From the IMG/VR virus record IMGVR_UViG_3300049027_000145, positions 1-27,181 of that record: DNA of 27,181 nucleotides. One strand, given 5' to 3'. How positions within the stretch are numbered: position 1 is the stretch's first letter; each line of letters opens with the position of its first letter. The notes beneath the pieces are model-generated. The model saw nothing but the letters and a program-made list of their open reading frames with translations. It was not told the DNA's origin and searched no databases. The DNA comes from a virus. Shown piece after piece: positions 6,620 through 13,708 of this stretch. The position numbers and the translations under genes are program-made.

Positions 6620-7357
6620 TTAACCGAGAAGCTCCTGCCACGGGATGACACGATCCATCCGAACGATGTCCTTGGCATCGATCCGGAAGACCTTCGCAGG
6701 ATGGAATTGCTCAAGCTCTACATAGCTGGAGCTGCGGCGGATGAGGCGCTTTACCAGCACCGCGCGTGCGGCCTCGCCGTTGTCGTCATCGGGATTCTCG
6801 GGTCGAAGGTACACCACGACATCCTCACCGCCTCGCACACGGCCTTTAGGGTCAACCAACAACATGTCCCCGTCCATATGGCGGGGCTCCATGGAGGAGC
6901 CCGAAACATATAGACCATATGCTGCGGAATTGCCGTTCAGTATCATCGGGCGCTTGGCGTACTGGACGATCTCGGCTCGGTTGAGCGTCGTCTGCTCGAT
7001 CGCTTCGCCGTCGATCTCCCGCGTCGCGCCAAGCGCGGTCCCGTAAATCGGCAAATCCTCCCGCATCCGCTCTCCTGACGCCCCTTCCATACGGATCGGC
7101 GTGGCGTTTGCTTCCGGCCGGTGAGATTGGAAACTCGTGATCCGCTCTGCGGTGCTTGGCTCGGCACCCTCGACATTGAGCAGCGCCCCTACAGAGCATC
7201 CCAGGAAACGGGCAAGCTGCACCAGGCGCTCCGCCGGGATGTTCACCACCCCCGACTCCCATTTCGACACCTGCGGAACCCCGATGTCCAAAGCCTCGGC
7301 AACCTCCGCCTGCGTCTTTCCTGCGGCTCGGCGGCACGCGCGAATGTTGTTTTCCAT
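6620..7357 (-). CDS. CI-like repressor: XRE HTH plus S24 peptidase domain
   Basis: The lysogeny repressor, 245 aa. Residues 1-60 are a Cro/C1-type HTH (GKTQAEVAEALDIGVPQVSKWESG). A linker follows, then an S24/LexA-type domain from about residue 100 with YGTALGA, SGSSMEP (catalytic Ser155), GDMLLVD and LVKRL (catalytic Lys203). RecA-stimulated self-cleavage is expected from the family. The linker (about residues 62-120) has no Ala-Gly or Cys-Gly dipeptide, the usual scissile bond, so the cleavage point is unclear. It is transcribed divergently from the Cro-like gene across three operators, with two more beyond its 3' end. By lambda analogy it should control both flanking early operons and its own expression. 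Confidence 0.95.
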   Translation of the reverse strand: MENNIRACRRAAGKTQAEVAEALDIGVPQVSKWESGVVNIPAERLVQLARFLGCSVGALLNVEGAEPSTAERITSFQSHRPEANATPIRMEGASGERMREDLPIYGTALGATREIDGEAIEQTTLNRAEIVQYAKRPMILNGNSAAYGLYVSGSSMEPRHMDGDMLLVDPKGRVRGGEDVVVYLRPENPDDDNGEAARAVLVKRLIRRSSSYVELEQFHPAKVFRIDAKDIVRMDRVIPWQELLG

Positions 7358-7367
7358 AGCTGCCCTT

Positions 7368-7382
7368 TTGCATCACAGGCAA
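7368..7382. promoter_or_regulatory. Repressor operator, OR copy 1 (TTGC-N7-GCAA)
   Basis: TTGCA-TCAC-AGGCAA, 11 bp upstream of the repressor start codon. It overlaps a second small palindrome, AGGCAA-tctt-TTGCCT (7377-7392). Its position next to the repressor gene suits autoregulation. Confidence 0.7.
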
Positions 7383-7395
7383 TCTTTTGCCTAGA

Positions 7396-7410
7396 TTACC
7401 CATAAGGCAA
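7396..7410. promoter_or_regulatory. Repressor operator, OR copy 2 (degenerate left half, TTAC-N7-GCAA)
   Basis: TTACC-CATA-AGGCAA lies 28 bp right of OR copy 1. The right half-site is perfect and the left half differs at one base, suggesting a lower-affinity middle operator. It sits midway in the divergent intergenic region. Confidence 0.6.
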
Positions 7411-7428
7411 CTTCTGATTGCGTGAAAC

Positions 7429-7443
7429 TTGCTTTTGAGGCAA
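7429..7443. promoter_or_regulatory. Repressor operator, OR copy 3 (TTGC-N7-GCAA)
   Basis: TTGCT-TTTG-AGGCAA, embedded in a longer perfect inverted repeat with 7-bp arms (AACTTGC 7426-7432 and GCAAGTT 7440-7446). It is the most symmetric copy and lies just before the Cro-like gene, where it would cover the rightward promoter. Confidence 0.75.
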
Positions 7444-7455
7444 GTTAACCATGAT

Positions 7456-7704
7456 ATGAGACTGTCAGCATTCCTCGACCTGCCTGGGCAGAGCGCCACC
7501 GACATCGCGCGCAAGTGCGACGTCGCCGTTTCCACCATCACGCGTGTAGCGAAGGGCGAGAAGAACCCTTCGCTCGAGCTGATGGCTCGCATCAGGGCTG
7601 CGACCCACGGCGCAGTTACGGGGGACGACTTCCTTCCGCCATTCAACCCTGAGATCCCCGGCCACGGCACCGCGTCACCGTCAGCGCAACTCGCGGCGGA
7701 GTGA
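7456..7704 (+). CDS. Cro-like HTH regulator
   Basis: An 82-residue protein with a helix-turn-helix at about residues 12-35 (SATDIARKCDVAVSTITRVAKGEKNPSLELM), followed by a Pro-rich tail. Its place, divergent from the CI-like repressor across three operators and first in the rightward operon, makes it the Cro equivalent. ATG 7456 is the first plausible start; in-frame TTG at 7429 would add residues encoded by operator DNA. There is no good Shine-Dalgarno (GAGG lies about 14 nt upstream), so a leaderless or weakly translated message is possible. Confidence 0.85.
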   Translation: MRLSAFLDLPGQSATDIARKCDVAVSTITRVAKGEKNPSLELMARIRAATHGAVTGDDFLPPFNPEIPGHGTASPSAQLAAE

Positions 7705-7709
7705 CGCCG

Positions 7710-8261
7710 ATGGTGAGCGCTGTGCGCTTGGTGGAGAGGGAGGGTCTTCCTGAGCCGCTAACCCCGCCGGATTGCGACCTCCGCGACTTCGGTCGGATGA
7801 TGATCGACATCACTCGGCTGCGGGCTTCGGACTTCGATGCGATCGGCGACGACACCGCATGGCGGGCTGGGGTGAACCTTTGGCTCACATCGTGGCACTC
7901 GGTGCCCGCGGGCTCGATGCCTGATAGCGATAGCGTGCTGGCAAAGGGCGCGCAGCTCGGCCGCGACCTTGCCACCTGGTCCGCTATCAAGGCCGAGGCT
8001 CTGCGCGGCTGGGTGCTTTGCTCCGATGGGCGCCTCTACCATCCGACAGTCTGCGAGATCGCACTCGAGAGCTGGATCGAGAAGCTCCACCAGCGCCGTT
8101 CCAGCGGCAAGGGCAACAGTGCCCGCTGGGGCGCCGCGTTCGACGAAACCACCGTTGACGACCAGATCCGTGCCGCCGCTGACATGCTGGCGCACCTCGC
8201 TCCTCAATCGAAAGCCCTGACGAGGCTGATCCGGCGCCAGAGCCGGAAGGAGGGCAAATGA
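7710..8261 (+). CDS. DUF1376 phage replication-module protein
   Basis: A 183-residue protein matching DUF1376, a family of phage early proteins usually placed where replication initiators or helicase loaders occur. The typical line is present: LRDFGRMMIDITRLRASDF, then AWRAGVNLWLTSWHSVPAGSMP, then LRGWVLCSDGRLYHPTV. The C-terminus is basic. ATG 7710 has GGCGGAG 8 nt upstream; a GTG at 7701 overlapping the previous stop is the alternative. Its stop overlaps the next short frame by 4 nt. DUF1376 proteins often have a longer low-complexity C-terminal region, which here seems to be carried by the next frame. Confidence 0.85.
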   Translation: MVSAVRLVEREGLPEPLTPPDCDLRDFGRMMIDITRLRASDFDAIGDDTAWRAGVNLWLTSWHSVPAGSMPDSDSVLAKGAQLGRDLATWSAIKAEALRGWVLCSDGRLYHPTVCEIALESWIEKLHQRRSSGKGNSARWGAAFDETTVDDQIRAAADMLAHLAPQSKALTRLIRRQSRKEGK

Positions 8262-8446
8262 CCCTCCGTAATCCCAGCGCGATCCCGACGGCATCCCACC
8301 GGCATCCCGGCGGGACTCCCGAAACGATCCTAGCGCGATCGCAAGAGACAGAGACAGAGACAGGGATACTCTTTCCCTTACCAGAGGGTAACCTCTCCTA
8401 TGGAGGGAATGCGCAGACGCACGCGAAAGCGGGGGCGGCAGCATGA
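8258..8446 (+). CDS. Short linker gene between DUF1376 and helicase, possibly a detached DUF1376 tail
   Basis: A 62-residue low-complexity frame rich in Pro, Thr and Glu (SQETETETG and LPEGNLSYGG), with no domain. It overlaps both neighbours by exactly 4 nt (ATGA at 8258 and at 8443), which is the pattern of genuine coupled genes. Its composition, including the Glu-Thr repeat, resembles the disordered tails of full-length DUF1376 proteins. An old frameshift splitting one gene in two is therefore plausible. Whether it is translated is uncertain. Confidence 0.5.
   Translation: MTLRNPSAIPTASHRHPGGTPETILARSQETETETGILFPLPEGNLSYGGNAQTHAKAGAAA
8344..8361 (+). repeat. Three tandem AGAGAC hexamers
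   Basis: AGAGAC is repeated three times in perfect tandem inside the short linker frame, coding for the Glu-Thr run. Such tandem hexamers change length by slippage without breaking the frame. I see no regulatory meaning. Confidence 0.7.
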
Positions 8447-9963
8447 CCGCCGACCTACTCGATCGGCTGGCACCGCCGGCCCAGCCGAAGCAACTGCGCC
8501 CGCATCAGGTGAATGCGATCGCGCTGCTGCGCGCGGCCACTGGTAAGGCACACCGGGAGAACCGACGCGCGCGGTTTATGCTCAAGCTCTCCACGGGCGC
8601 CGGCAAGACGGTCATCGCCGCCGCGATCGTCAGGGGTGCGCGAGCGAAGGGCAAACGGGTCCTGTTCATCGTCGACGCGATTTCGCTGATCGACCAGACC
8701 GTCGACGCCTTCGTCTCGGAAGGCATTCGCGAAATCGGCGTCATTCAGGCGCAACACCCGGCAGAAGACTGGTCGAAGCCGGTGCAAATCGCATCGGTCC
8801 AGACCCTCCGCCGTCGCGGCCATCTGCCCCCGGCCGACATCGTCATCGTGGACGAAGCGCACTGCCAAAGCGAATGGCTCAGCGAGATCATGCAGAGCGC
8901 GACGTGGGCGGGCGTGCCTTTCATCGGGCTAAGCGCCACGCCCTGGTCGAAGGGCCTCGGCCTGCTCTACGACGAGCTGATTTGTCCGGTGACGATGCAG
9001 GAGCTGATCGACCTCGGCTTCCTGTGCCCGTTCCGGGTCTACGCCGCGGCGCACCCGGACCTGACCGGCGTGAAAACCACCGCGGGCGACTATCAGCAAA
9101 ATCAGCTGTCGGAAGTCATGGCCGAGGGGAACCTTGTCGCCGACCTAGTCGACACTTGGCGGCGCCGCGGCGAGAACCGCCCGACGTTATGCTTCGCCGT
9201 CGATCGCGCCCACGCGAAGAAGATCCAGCGCCGCTTCGAGGCGGCTGGGGTCGGGTGCGGCTATATCGACGCCTTCACCGACATCGCGGAGCGCCGCGAG
9301 ATCAGGCGCCAGCTCGACACCGGCACAATCCGCGTCGTCTGCAACGTTGGGTGTCTGACCAAGGGCGTCGATTGGGCGATCGGCTGCATCATCCTCGCGC
9401 GCCCGACGAAATCGGAGATACTCTACGTCCAGATGGTCGGGCGCGGGTTGCGCGTGAACGACGGCATCCCGGACTGCATCATCCTCGACCATGCAGACAA
9501 CACGCTGCGCATGGGCTTCGTCACCGACCTCGATGTCCTGAACGAAATGTGCAAGGCAAAGCGAGGGGAGCGCTCCGCCAAGTCCCGGCCGGTGCCGCTA
9601 CCGAAGGAATGCGGCTCCTGCGGCTACCTCAAGCCGCCGAAGACCCGCGAGTGCCCGTCGTGCGGGTTCGTGGCCGAGCCTCAGTCGAAGATCGAGGAAG
9701 CGGACGGCGAGCTTGTGGAGGTTGCCCGCAAGCAGGCCGCGGCATCCCGAGACGAAAAGCAGGCATGGCTGTCGCAGCTCAACTGGATCGCTCGCGAGCG
9801 CGGATATTCGTCCGGCTGGGCTGCGAACACCTACAAGAAGAAATTCGGCGTCTGGCCGCAGAACCTCGACAAGACCGCTCTTCGCGAGCCCTCGTATGAA
9901 GTCCGCAACTATGTTCGGGCGAGCCTGATCGCCTTCGCCAAGCGCCGGGAGCGCGCGGCATGA
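8443..9963 (+). CDS. SF2 DEAD/DEAH-box helicase with C-terminal zinc ribbon
   Basis: A 506-residue superfamily 2 helicase of the phage/RecQ-UvsW-like type, expected to unwind or remodel DNA during phage replication. Motifs run in order: Walker A STGAGKT (50-56), motif II DEAH (137-140), motif III SAT (164-166) and motif VI QMVGRGLR (330-337). A zinc ribbon follows with C390-x2-C393 and C404-x2-C407. The C-terminal 90 residues hold a helical region (AWLSQLNWIARERGYSSGWAAN) common in phage helicases of this group. ATG 8443 overlaps the preceding frame by 4 nt and the stop overlaps the primase by 4 nt. Confidence 0.93.
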   Translation: MTADLLDRLAPPAQPKQLRPHQVNAIALLRAATGKAHRENRRARFMLKLSTGAGKTVIAAAIVRGARAKGKRVLFIVDAISLIDQTVDAFVSEGIREIGVIQAQHPAEDWSKPVQIASVQTLRRRGHLPPADIVIVDEAHCQSEWLSEIMQSATWAGVPFIGLSATPWSKGLGLLYDELICPVTMQELIDLGFLCPFRVYAAAHPDLTGVKTTAGDYQQNQLSEVMAEGNLVADLVDTWRRRGENRPTLCFAVDRAHAKKIQRRFEAAGVGCGYIDAFTDIAERREIRRQLDTGTIRVVCNVGCLTKGVDWAIGCIILARPTKSEILYVQMVGRGLRVNDGIPDCIILDHADNTLRMGFVTDLDVLNEMCKAKRGERSAKSRPVPLPKECGSCGYLKPPKTRECPSCGFVAEPQSKIEEADGELVEVARKQAAASRDEKQAWLSQLNWIARERGYSSGWAANTYKKKFGVWPQNLDKTALREPSYEVRNYVRASLIAFAKRRERAA

Positions 9964-10883
9964 AAATCACGGAGCGCACTGAGGGGCGCTGGCGCACGCT
10001 ACTTCCGCGGGTGGGCGTGGACAGCAAGTTGCTTTCGGGCAAACAGCAGGCGTGCCCCGGCTGCGGCGGCAAGGACCGATTTCGCTTCGACGATAAGTTC
10101 GGCAAAGGCGACTACTACTGCAACCAGTGCGGCAGGGGCGACGGCTTCAAGCTGCTCGAGATGGTCAAGGGCTGGGACTTCGCGACCGCGGCGCGCGAAA
10201 TCGAGGCGATCATCGGCGAAGTGCCGAAACACCCCCCGAAAGGTCGCATGAACAGCGACACAGGCCGGCGTCTATCGCGCTCGCTGTGGGGCGAATGCCT
10301 CACGATCCAACCGGGCGACGAGGCGCACCTCTATCTCGCGAATCGCGGCCATGCCGCGCCGCCGGGTGGCGCCCTGCGTTTCCATCCCGCATGCCCCGTG
10401 TCCGGTGTCGACGGCGTCACGACCCTCCCGGCGCTGGTGGCGCTGGTCCGTGACGCGAACGGCGATGGCGACACGCTCCACCGGACCTATCTTCGCGACG
10501 GCGCAAAGGCCCCGATCGACAGCCCGCGCCGACTAATGCCGGGGGGCATCACCAAGGGCGGCGCTATCCGTCTGATGCCGCACAAAGGCGAGCTTGGCGT
10601 GGCGGAAGGAATCGAGACCGCCCTCGCCGTCTGGCGTGATTTCGGCATTCCATGCTGGTCGACGATCAGCGAAGGGCTCCTCGGCGACTTCATTTGGCCG
10701 ACCGACATCACCAAGCTGCATGTCTTCGGCGACAACGACCTGAATTTCGTCGGCCAGGCGGCTGCCTACCAGCTTGCCAAGCGTGCCTCCGTGCATCGCA
10801 ACCCGGTGCCGGTCGAGGTGCACATTCCTCCTGTTCCCGGCACCGATTGGGACGACCACGGGAGGCTGGCCCGTGCCGCGTAA
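9960..10883 (+). CDS. Phage primase: zinc-binding plus Toprim domains
   Basis: A 307-residue DNA primase that should make RNA primers for phage DNA replication. The N-terminal zinc motif is CPGCGGKDRFRF with Cys32, Cys35, Cys54 and Cys57, as in P4/T7-like primases. The Toprim core is seen in GVAEGIETALAV (E216, E219) and VFGDND (D258, D260), the metal-binding residues. No helicase domain is attached, so the separate SF2 helicase encoded just upstream would supply unwinding. It overlaps the helicase by 4 nt and the following small gene by 11 nt. Confidence 0.92.
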   Translation: MKITERTEGRWRTLLPRVGVDSKLLSGKQQACPGCGGKDRFRFDDKFGKGDYYCNQCGRGDGFKLLEMVKGWDFATAAREIEAIIGEVPKHPPKGRMNSDTGRRLSRSLWGECLTIQPGDEAHLYLANRGHAAPPGGALRFHPACPVSGVDGVTTLPALVALVRDANGDGDTLHRTYLRDGAKAPIDSPRRLMPGGITKGGAIRLMPHKGELGVAEGIETALAVWRDFGIPCWSTISEGLLGDFIWPTDITKLHVFGDNDLNFVGQAAAYQLAKRASVHRNPVPVEVHIPPVPGTDWDDHGRLARAA

Positions 10884-11067
10884 CGAGGGGATCGTACCGC
10901 CTTACCCGCGGGTCGACATTCGATACCGCTGCGGCGTGGTCGTGCGCGACATCGATCCAGCGACCAGACGCTGGACGCTGAGCGACCCTGCCTTCGGCGG
11001 CGACGAGGGGTCCGATTTCGACATTCGAAGCTGGCAGCGGGCCGGCACAGGCCAAGGGGGAGAATGA
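10873..11067 (+). CDS. Hypothetical phage protein, 64 aa
   Basis: A short acidic beta-rich protein (IRYRCGVVVRDIDPATRRW, then SDFDIRSWQR). GTG 10873 is chosen because GGGAGG lies 8 nt upstream and because it starts inside the 3' end of the primase gene, as elsewhere in this operon. It overlaps the next gene by 4 nt. No family is recognised. Confidence 0.65.
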   Translation: MPRNEGIVPPYPRVDIRYRCGVVVRDIDPATRRWTLSDPAFGGDEGSDFDIRSWQRAGTGQGGE

Positions 11068-11327
11068 TGGCTGGAGAGATTTGCAGCGCCTGTCGTTTCT
11101 GGCGGCGGCTGGAGCAGGACGCCGACGAGTTCGGCTTTGCGCGCGACTACGAGGTGCCGGACGGCTCGACTGGCGTCTGTCGGCGCTACCCGCCGTCGAC
11201 GCGCCGTGCCGACATCGACCACGCGAGCTCGCACAGCTGGGACGCCGCAAGAGGCGCCTATTGGCCGGTGACCTGGGATGACGATTGGTGCGGCGAGTTC
11301 GACGCCGCGATGAAAGTGGTGGCGTGA
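11064..11327 (+). CDS. Small cysteine-motif phage protein, 87 aa
   Basis: A likely zinc-binding protein with C7-x2-C10 (CSACRFW), C39 (GVCRRYPP) and C76 (DDWCGEF). The CxxCrfW, CRRYPP and WCGEF pattern recurs in small uncharacterised proteins of phages and their hosts. ATG 11064 follows an AGGGGGAG site and overlaps the previous stop; a second ATG at 11067 is equally usable. Function is unknown. Confidence 0.75.
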   Translation: MMAGEICSACRFWRRLEQDADEFGFARDYEVPDGSTGVCRRYPPSTRRADIDHASSHSWDAARGAYWPVTWDDDWCGEFDAAMKVVA

Positions 11328-12154
11328 TGAAGGGGGACGAAACGATGGTGGAGCGCCGCGTGCGCGAACGACTGGAGCGGATCGCGCAAGCTCGTCAGGC
11401 ACTCGCGGACCGCTACGCCGCCGATCCCGCAGGGGTAGATCGCTTCAATGCGAGGATGCAGAGGCTCGCCCAGGCGCGGAAGCGCGAGCAGCAGCGGATC
11501 GACCACCTCGTTCTCGGAAAGCCTAGGCCGAAGCCCGAGCCCGGGTCGCTGACCAAACCAGCGGGCGTGAGCAACCGCGATTGGAAGGTCATGCGCAAGC
11601 GGCTCCTAGCCGAAGGTGCGCGCCTCGAGCCCGGCATCGAGGAGGCCCTGCAGCTGCGGGAGGCGTGGTCGCATAAGCAATTCGGGACGCCCGAGACGTG
11701 GGAGCATGCCGAGAAGACCCACACCGATTGCCTTGTGCAACTGGAGCGCAACGGCTCCATCGACAAGGAGCAGCTTGAGTGGGCGGCGCAGATCGCCAAC
11801 GTCTATCGCAGCCTTGAATCCGACGTCGCGATCAAGGTTGCTAGCCTGGAAGCCCGCGTCGACCAGTCTCGCCGCGCCACTGCCGCTGTCGAGGGCGTGC
11901 GTCGGGTGCGGTTGCACCTCGCCTACGGATACTGGCGAGACCAGCTACCGGACCCGAAGCAGATGATCCTCGACATGATCGTGGGCGATCCCATCGGCTA
12001 CACCGTCGCGGCCAAGCGGTACGGCGTGCACAACCGAAAGGCCAAACGGCTGCTCATTGCCGCTATCGACAGCTGGCCCGAATGCGTCGACCGCGCTCAC
12101 CGCCTCTACAGCGCGGACGAGATCAAAACGGCGCAAGCGGGCCTGGAGAAATAG
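11327..12154 (+). CDS. Coiled-coil/HTH protein, candidate late-gene regulator
   Basis: A 275-residue charged, helical protein. The N-terminal 60 residues are an Arg/Glu/Ala-rich helix, the middle (about 120-200) is helical, and the C-terminus (about 222-247, IGYTVAAKRYGVHNRKAKRLLIAA) looks like a helix-turn-helix of the sigma-region-4 type. It is the last gene of the rightward early operon and precedes the packaging genes, where many phages keep Q-, RinA- or ArpU-type late activators. That role is inferred from position and HTH only. The start at 11327 overlaps the previous stop (TGATG); ATG 11345, with AAGGGGGA 7 nt upstream, is an equally good start. Confidence 0.75.
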   Translation: MKGDETMVERRVRERLERIAQARQALADRYAADPAGVDRFNARMQRLAQARKREQQRIDHLVLGKPRPKPEPGSLTKPAGVSNRDWKVMRKRLLAEGARLEPGIEEALQLREAWSHKQFGTPETWEHAEKTHTDCLVQLERNGSIDKEQLEWAAQIANVYRSLESDVAIKVASLEARVDQSRRATAAVEGVRRVRLHLAYGYWRDQLPDPKQMILDMIVGDPIGYTVAAKRYGVHNRKAKRLLIAAIDSWPECVDRAHRLYSADEIKTAQAGLEK

Positions 12155-12201
12155 AGGTTGCAAGTGGTCACGAAAACCGCCAAAAAGCCCCTGCGACAGC
12201 T

Positions 12202-12741
12202 ATGCCTGAAACGCCTCCCTACATGAGCGATGACGCTGACGATGAAGTGCCCCCTGTCATCGTCTTCCGCGAAATCCCGCTGCTGATTGAGATCGAGCAG
12301 TGGATAGCGCGCGAGCGTGGCATCATGTGGCGTCCTGAGTTTGAGGAACGCGTTGATCAGGTTTCTGTCGCTCTGTTCGGGATCAAGCGGCATCCCAAAC
12401 CGCAACAGGACAAGTTCAGCAATCGTGCCGAGTTCTTCGGCGCCGAGCATGCTTGGGGAAACTGGCAGCGTAGCATCGGGTACCCCGAGGACCTCGAAAG
12501 GGAGTTCGGGGACTATGCGGGAGCCGAATGGCTCTACCGGCTAGGCATTCAGGTATGGGATGCCGATGGCAAGGACATGCGCTGCGCCGAGTGGTTCGTT
12601 GAACAGGCGATAGCTGCCGCGCTTGAATTCGACGGGGCCAAGTTCACGCCGGACGGATCGGGCTCGACGCTACCGGCCGATGCTGAGGAATGGGGTGCCT
12701 CGCTTGAGCGAGCCGCCCGGGAGTTCACCCGAAAGAAGTAG
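12202..12741 (+). CDS. Hypothetical protein, 179 aa
   Basis: An acidic protein with no recognised family. Visible parts are IVFREIPLLIEIEQWIARERGIMW, an aromatic-rich centre (GAEHAWGNWQRSIGYP), and a helical C-terminal half (CAEWFVEQAIAAALEFDG). ATG 12202 is used, although its ribosome binding site is weak; ATG 12223 is possible. A 47-bp gap precedes it, unlike the tight junctions of the early operon, and its third-position GC looks lower, so it may be an independently acquired gene. Confidence 0.65.
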   Translation: MPETPPYMSDDADDEVPPVIVFREIPLLIEIEQWIARERGIMWRPEFEERVDQVSVALFGIKRHPKPQQDKFSNRAEFFGAEHAWGNWQRSIGYPEDLEREFGDYAGAEWLYRLGIQVWDADGKDMRCAEWFVEQAIAAALEFDGAKFTPDGSGSTLPADAEEWGASLERAAREFTRKK

Positions 12742-12760
12742 CACGGGCACAGGAGGCGAA

Positions 12761-12943
12761 ATGGCAAGCCAGCCCGCGCCCCTCACCATTGCCCAGCAGC
12801 TCGAACGCATCGCTGCCGACGTTCACGACATGGCGTTCGACTTCATGGAGCCCGCGCGGTCTCACCGCGACGCCGAGGGGCGGATAGCTCGCGTTGAGGA
12901 TCTGGCCGATCGCTTGCGTGCCGCGGTTCGTGGGCGTGGGTGA
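12761..12943 (+). CDS. Small helical phage protein, 60 aa
   Basis: A short amphipathic helical protein (LTIAQQLERIAADVHDMAFDFM, then IARVEDLADRLRAAV). The ribosome binding site is perfect, AGGAGG at 12751-12756 with 4 nt to ATG 12761. It ends 8 nt inside the HNH gene. No family is recognised. Confidence 0.7.
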   Translation: MASQPAPLTIAQQLERIAADVHDMAFDFMEPARSHRDAEGRIARVEDLADRLRAAVRGRG

Positions 12944-13241
12944 ACGGCTCCGGGGGCGCGCAGGGCAGCGGGCCCGAGCCCGACGCCTCGCCCGCACCAA
13001 CGGCCTATGCGAACGCTGCCTCGATCGTGACATCGTCCGCATCGCAACGAGGGTCGACCACGTCGTACCACTCGGACTTGGCGGTGAGGATGTGGACGAC
13101 AACACCCGCAACCTTTGCGTGCCCTGCCACGCCGAGGTCACAGCCGAGCAGTTCGGACATGCCGCGCCGATCGAGGCGCGGGGCATTGGACGCGATGGCC
13201 GGCCGACCGCGCCGGACCATCCTTGGAATAGGGGTACGTGA
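12936..13241 (+). CDS. HNH endonuclease (cos-phage packaging type)
   Basis: A 101-residue HNH nuclease with the zinc frame C25-x2-C28 (CERC) and C61-x2-C64 (CVPCH), and the catalytic D41-H42 (VDHVVPL) with N59 and H65. HNH proteins encoded beside the terminase genes of HK97-like cos phages cooperate with TerL in cutting cos, which fits its place. The start is uncertain; GTG 12936 overlaps the previous stop, and GTG 12930 or 12918 would add only a few residues. It is followed immediately by a tiny zinc-ribbon gene (TGATG). Confidence 0.85.
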   Translation: MGERLRGRAGQRARARRLARTNGLCERCLDRDIVRIATRVDHVVPLGLGGEDVDDNTRNLCVPCHAEVTAEQFGHAAPIEARGIGRDGRPTAPDHPWNRGT

Positions 13242-13363
13242 TGTTTCGCAAGCTAGGCTGCCTTCTCGGCTTCCATGCCTGGAGACGATCGAAGTTCGTG
13301 GCGCTGAACTGCACCGAGGCCGCCCTAGTCTGCGACCGTTGCCGGAAGGTTTGGCAACCGTGA
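13241..13363 (+). CDS. Tiny DUF1660-like zinc-ribbon protein, 40 aa
   Basis: A 40-residue gene whose ATG overlaps the HNH stop by one base. The order LGFHAW, then C24, then CDRCRKVW resembles DUF1660 mini prophage proteins, where a GH-W pair and a CxxC knuckle form a small metal-binding fold. Function is unknown. It is easily missed because of its size. Confidence 0.6.
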   Translation: MFRKLGCLLGFHAWRRSKFVALNCTEAALVCDRCRKVWQP

Positions 13364-13365
13364 CC

Positions 13366-13611
13366 ATGAAGCCGCGGATCGCATCGCTTCGTCCAGGCCA
13401 TACGCAACTGGCAGCAATGGCTGCAGCTTTGGAGGGCAGCGCCTTCGAGCTTCTCTATGGCGATGGCACTGGCCGCTCGATGGGGTTGTTCGCCAACCAG
13501 CTTGCCCCCAGCCAGCGATCGAGTGTGCTTCACCCAGGACGCGACACGCGACAGCGACGCCGCGCCCAAGCGCGCGCGGATGCGAAGGCCACCCCCCGGT
13601 CGAAAGTCTGA
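13366..13611 (+). CDS. Doubtful hypothetical ORF, 81 aa
   Basis: A frame of 81 residues with an Arg-rich C-terminus (QRRRAQARADAKA) and no recognised domain. The ribosome binding site is poor (a GGAAGG lies about 17 nt away). A different frame at 13457-13669 is also open, so this stretch may be non-coding packaging DNA. It is listed so that the 345 bp between the zinc-ribbon gene and TerS are not left unexplained. Confidence 0.35.
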   Translation: MKPRIASLRPGHTQLAAMAAALEGSAFELLYGDGTGRSMGLFANQLAPSQRSSVLHPGRDTRQRRRAQARADAKATPRSKV

Positions 13612-13708
13612 GGGGTCGAACGGGCGGACACCCTGCGGCCCCACCGTGCGCAGCGAGAGTAGTTTCTGAGGGGGGAGGGTTTCCGCCCGCACCCCCCGGA
13701 GGTTTCCC
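13591..13708. other. Candidate cos/packaging region
   Basis: A G/C-tract-rich stretch between the HNH and TerS genes. ACCCCCCGG occurs at 13591-13599 and again at 13691-13699, exactly 100 bp apart, and TCTGAGGGG occurs at 13607-13615 and 13665-13673. A G6 run (about 13669-13674) faces a C6 run (13692-13697). HK97-like cos sites lie in this position and often carry GC-rich overhangs. The nick position cannot be read from sequence alone. The second copy also contains the TerS ribosome binding site. Confidence 0.4.

Noticed and set aside
7429-7457. Rightward promoter TTGCTT-17-TGATAT
   Set aside because: The -10 would overlap the only good start codon of the Cro-like gene, leaving no usable start. 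The rightward promoter is probably further left but I could not place it.
8344-8361. AGAGAC repeats as a CRISPR or regulatory array
   Set aside because: The units are 6-bp, tandem without spacers and simply encode Glu-Thr repeats.
13457-13669. Alternative plus-strand frame in the gap before TerS
   Set aside because: It has no ribosome binding site, overlaps the other doubtful frame and lies in the likely cos region. Neither frame is convincing.
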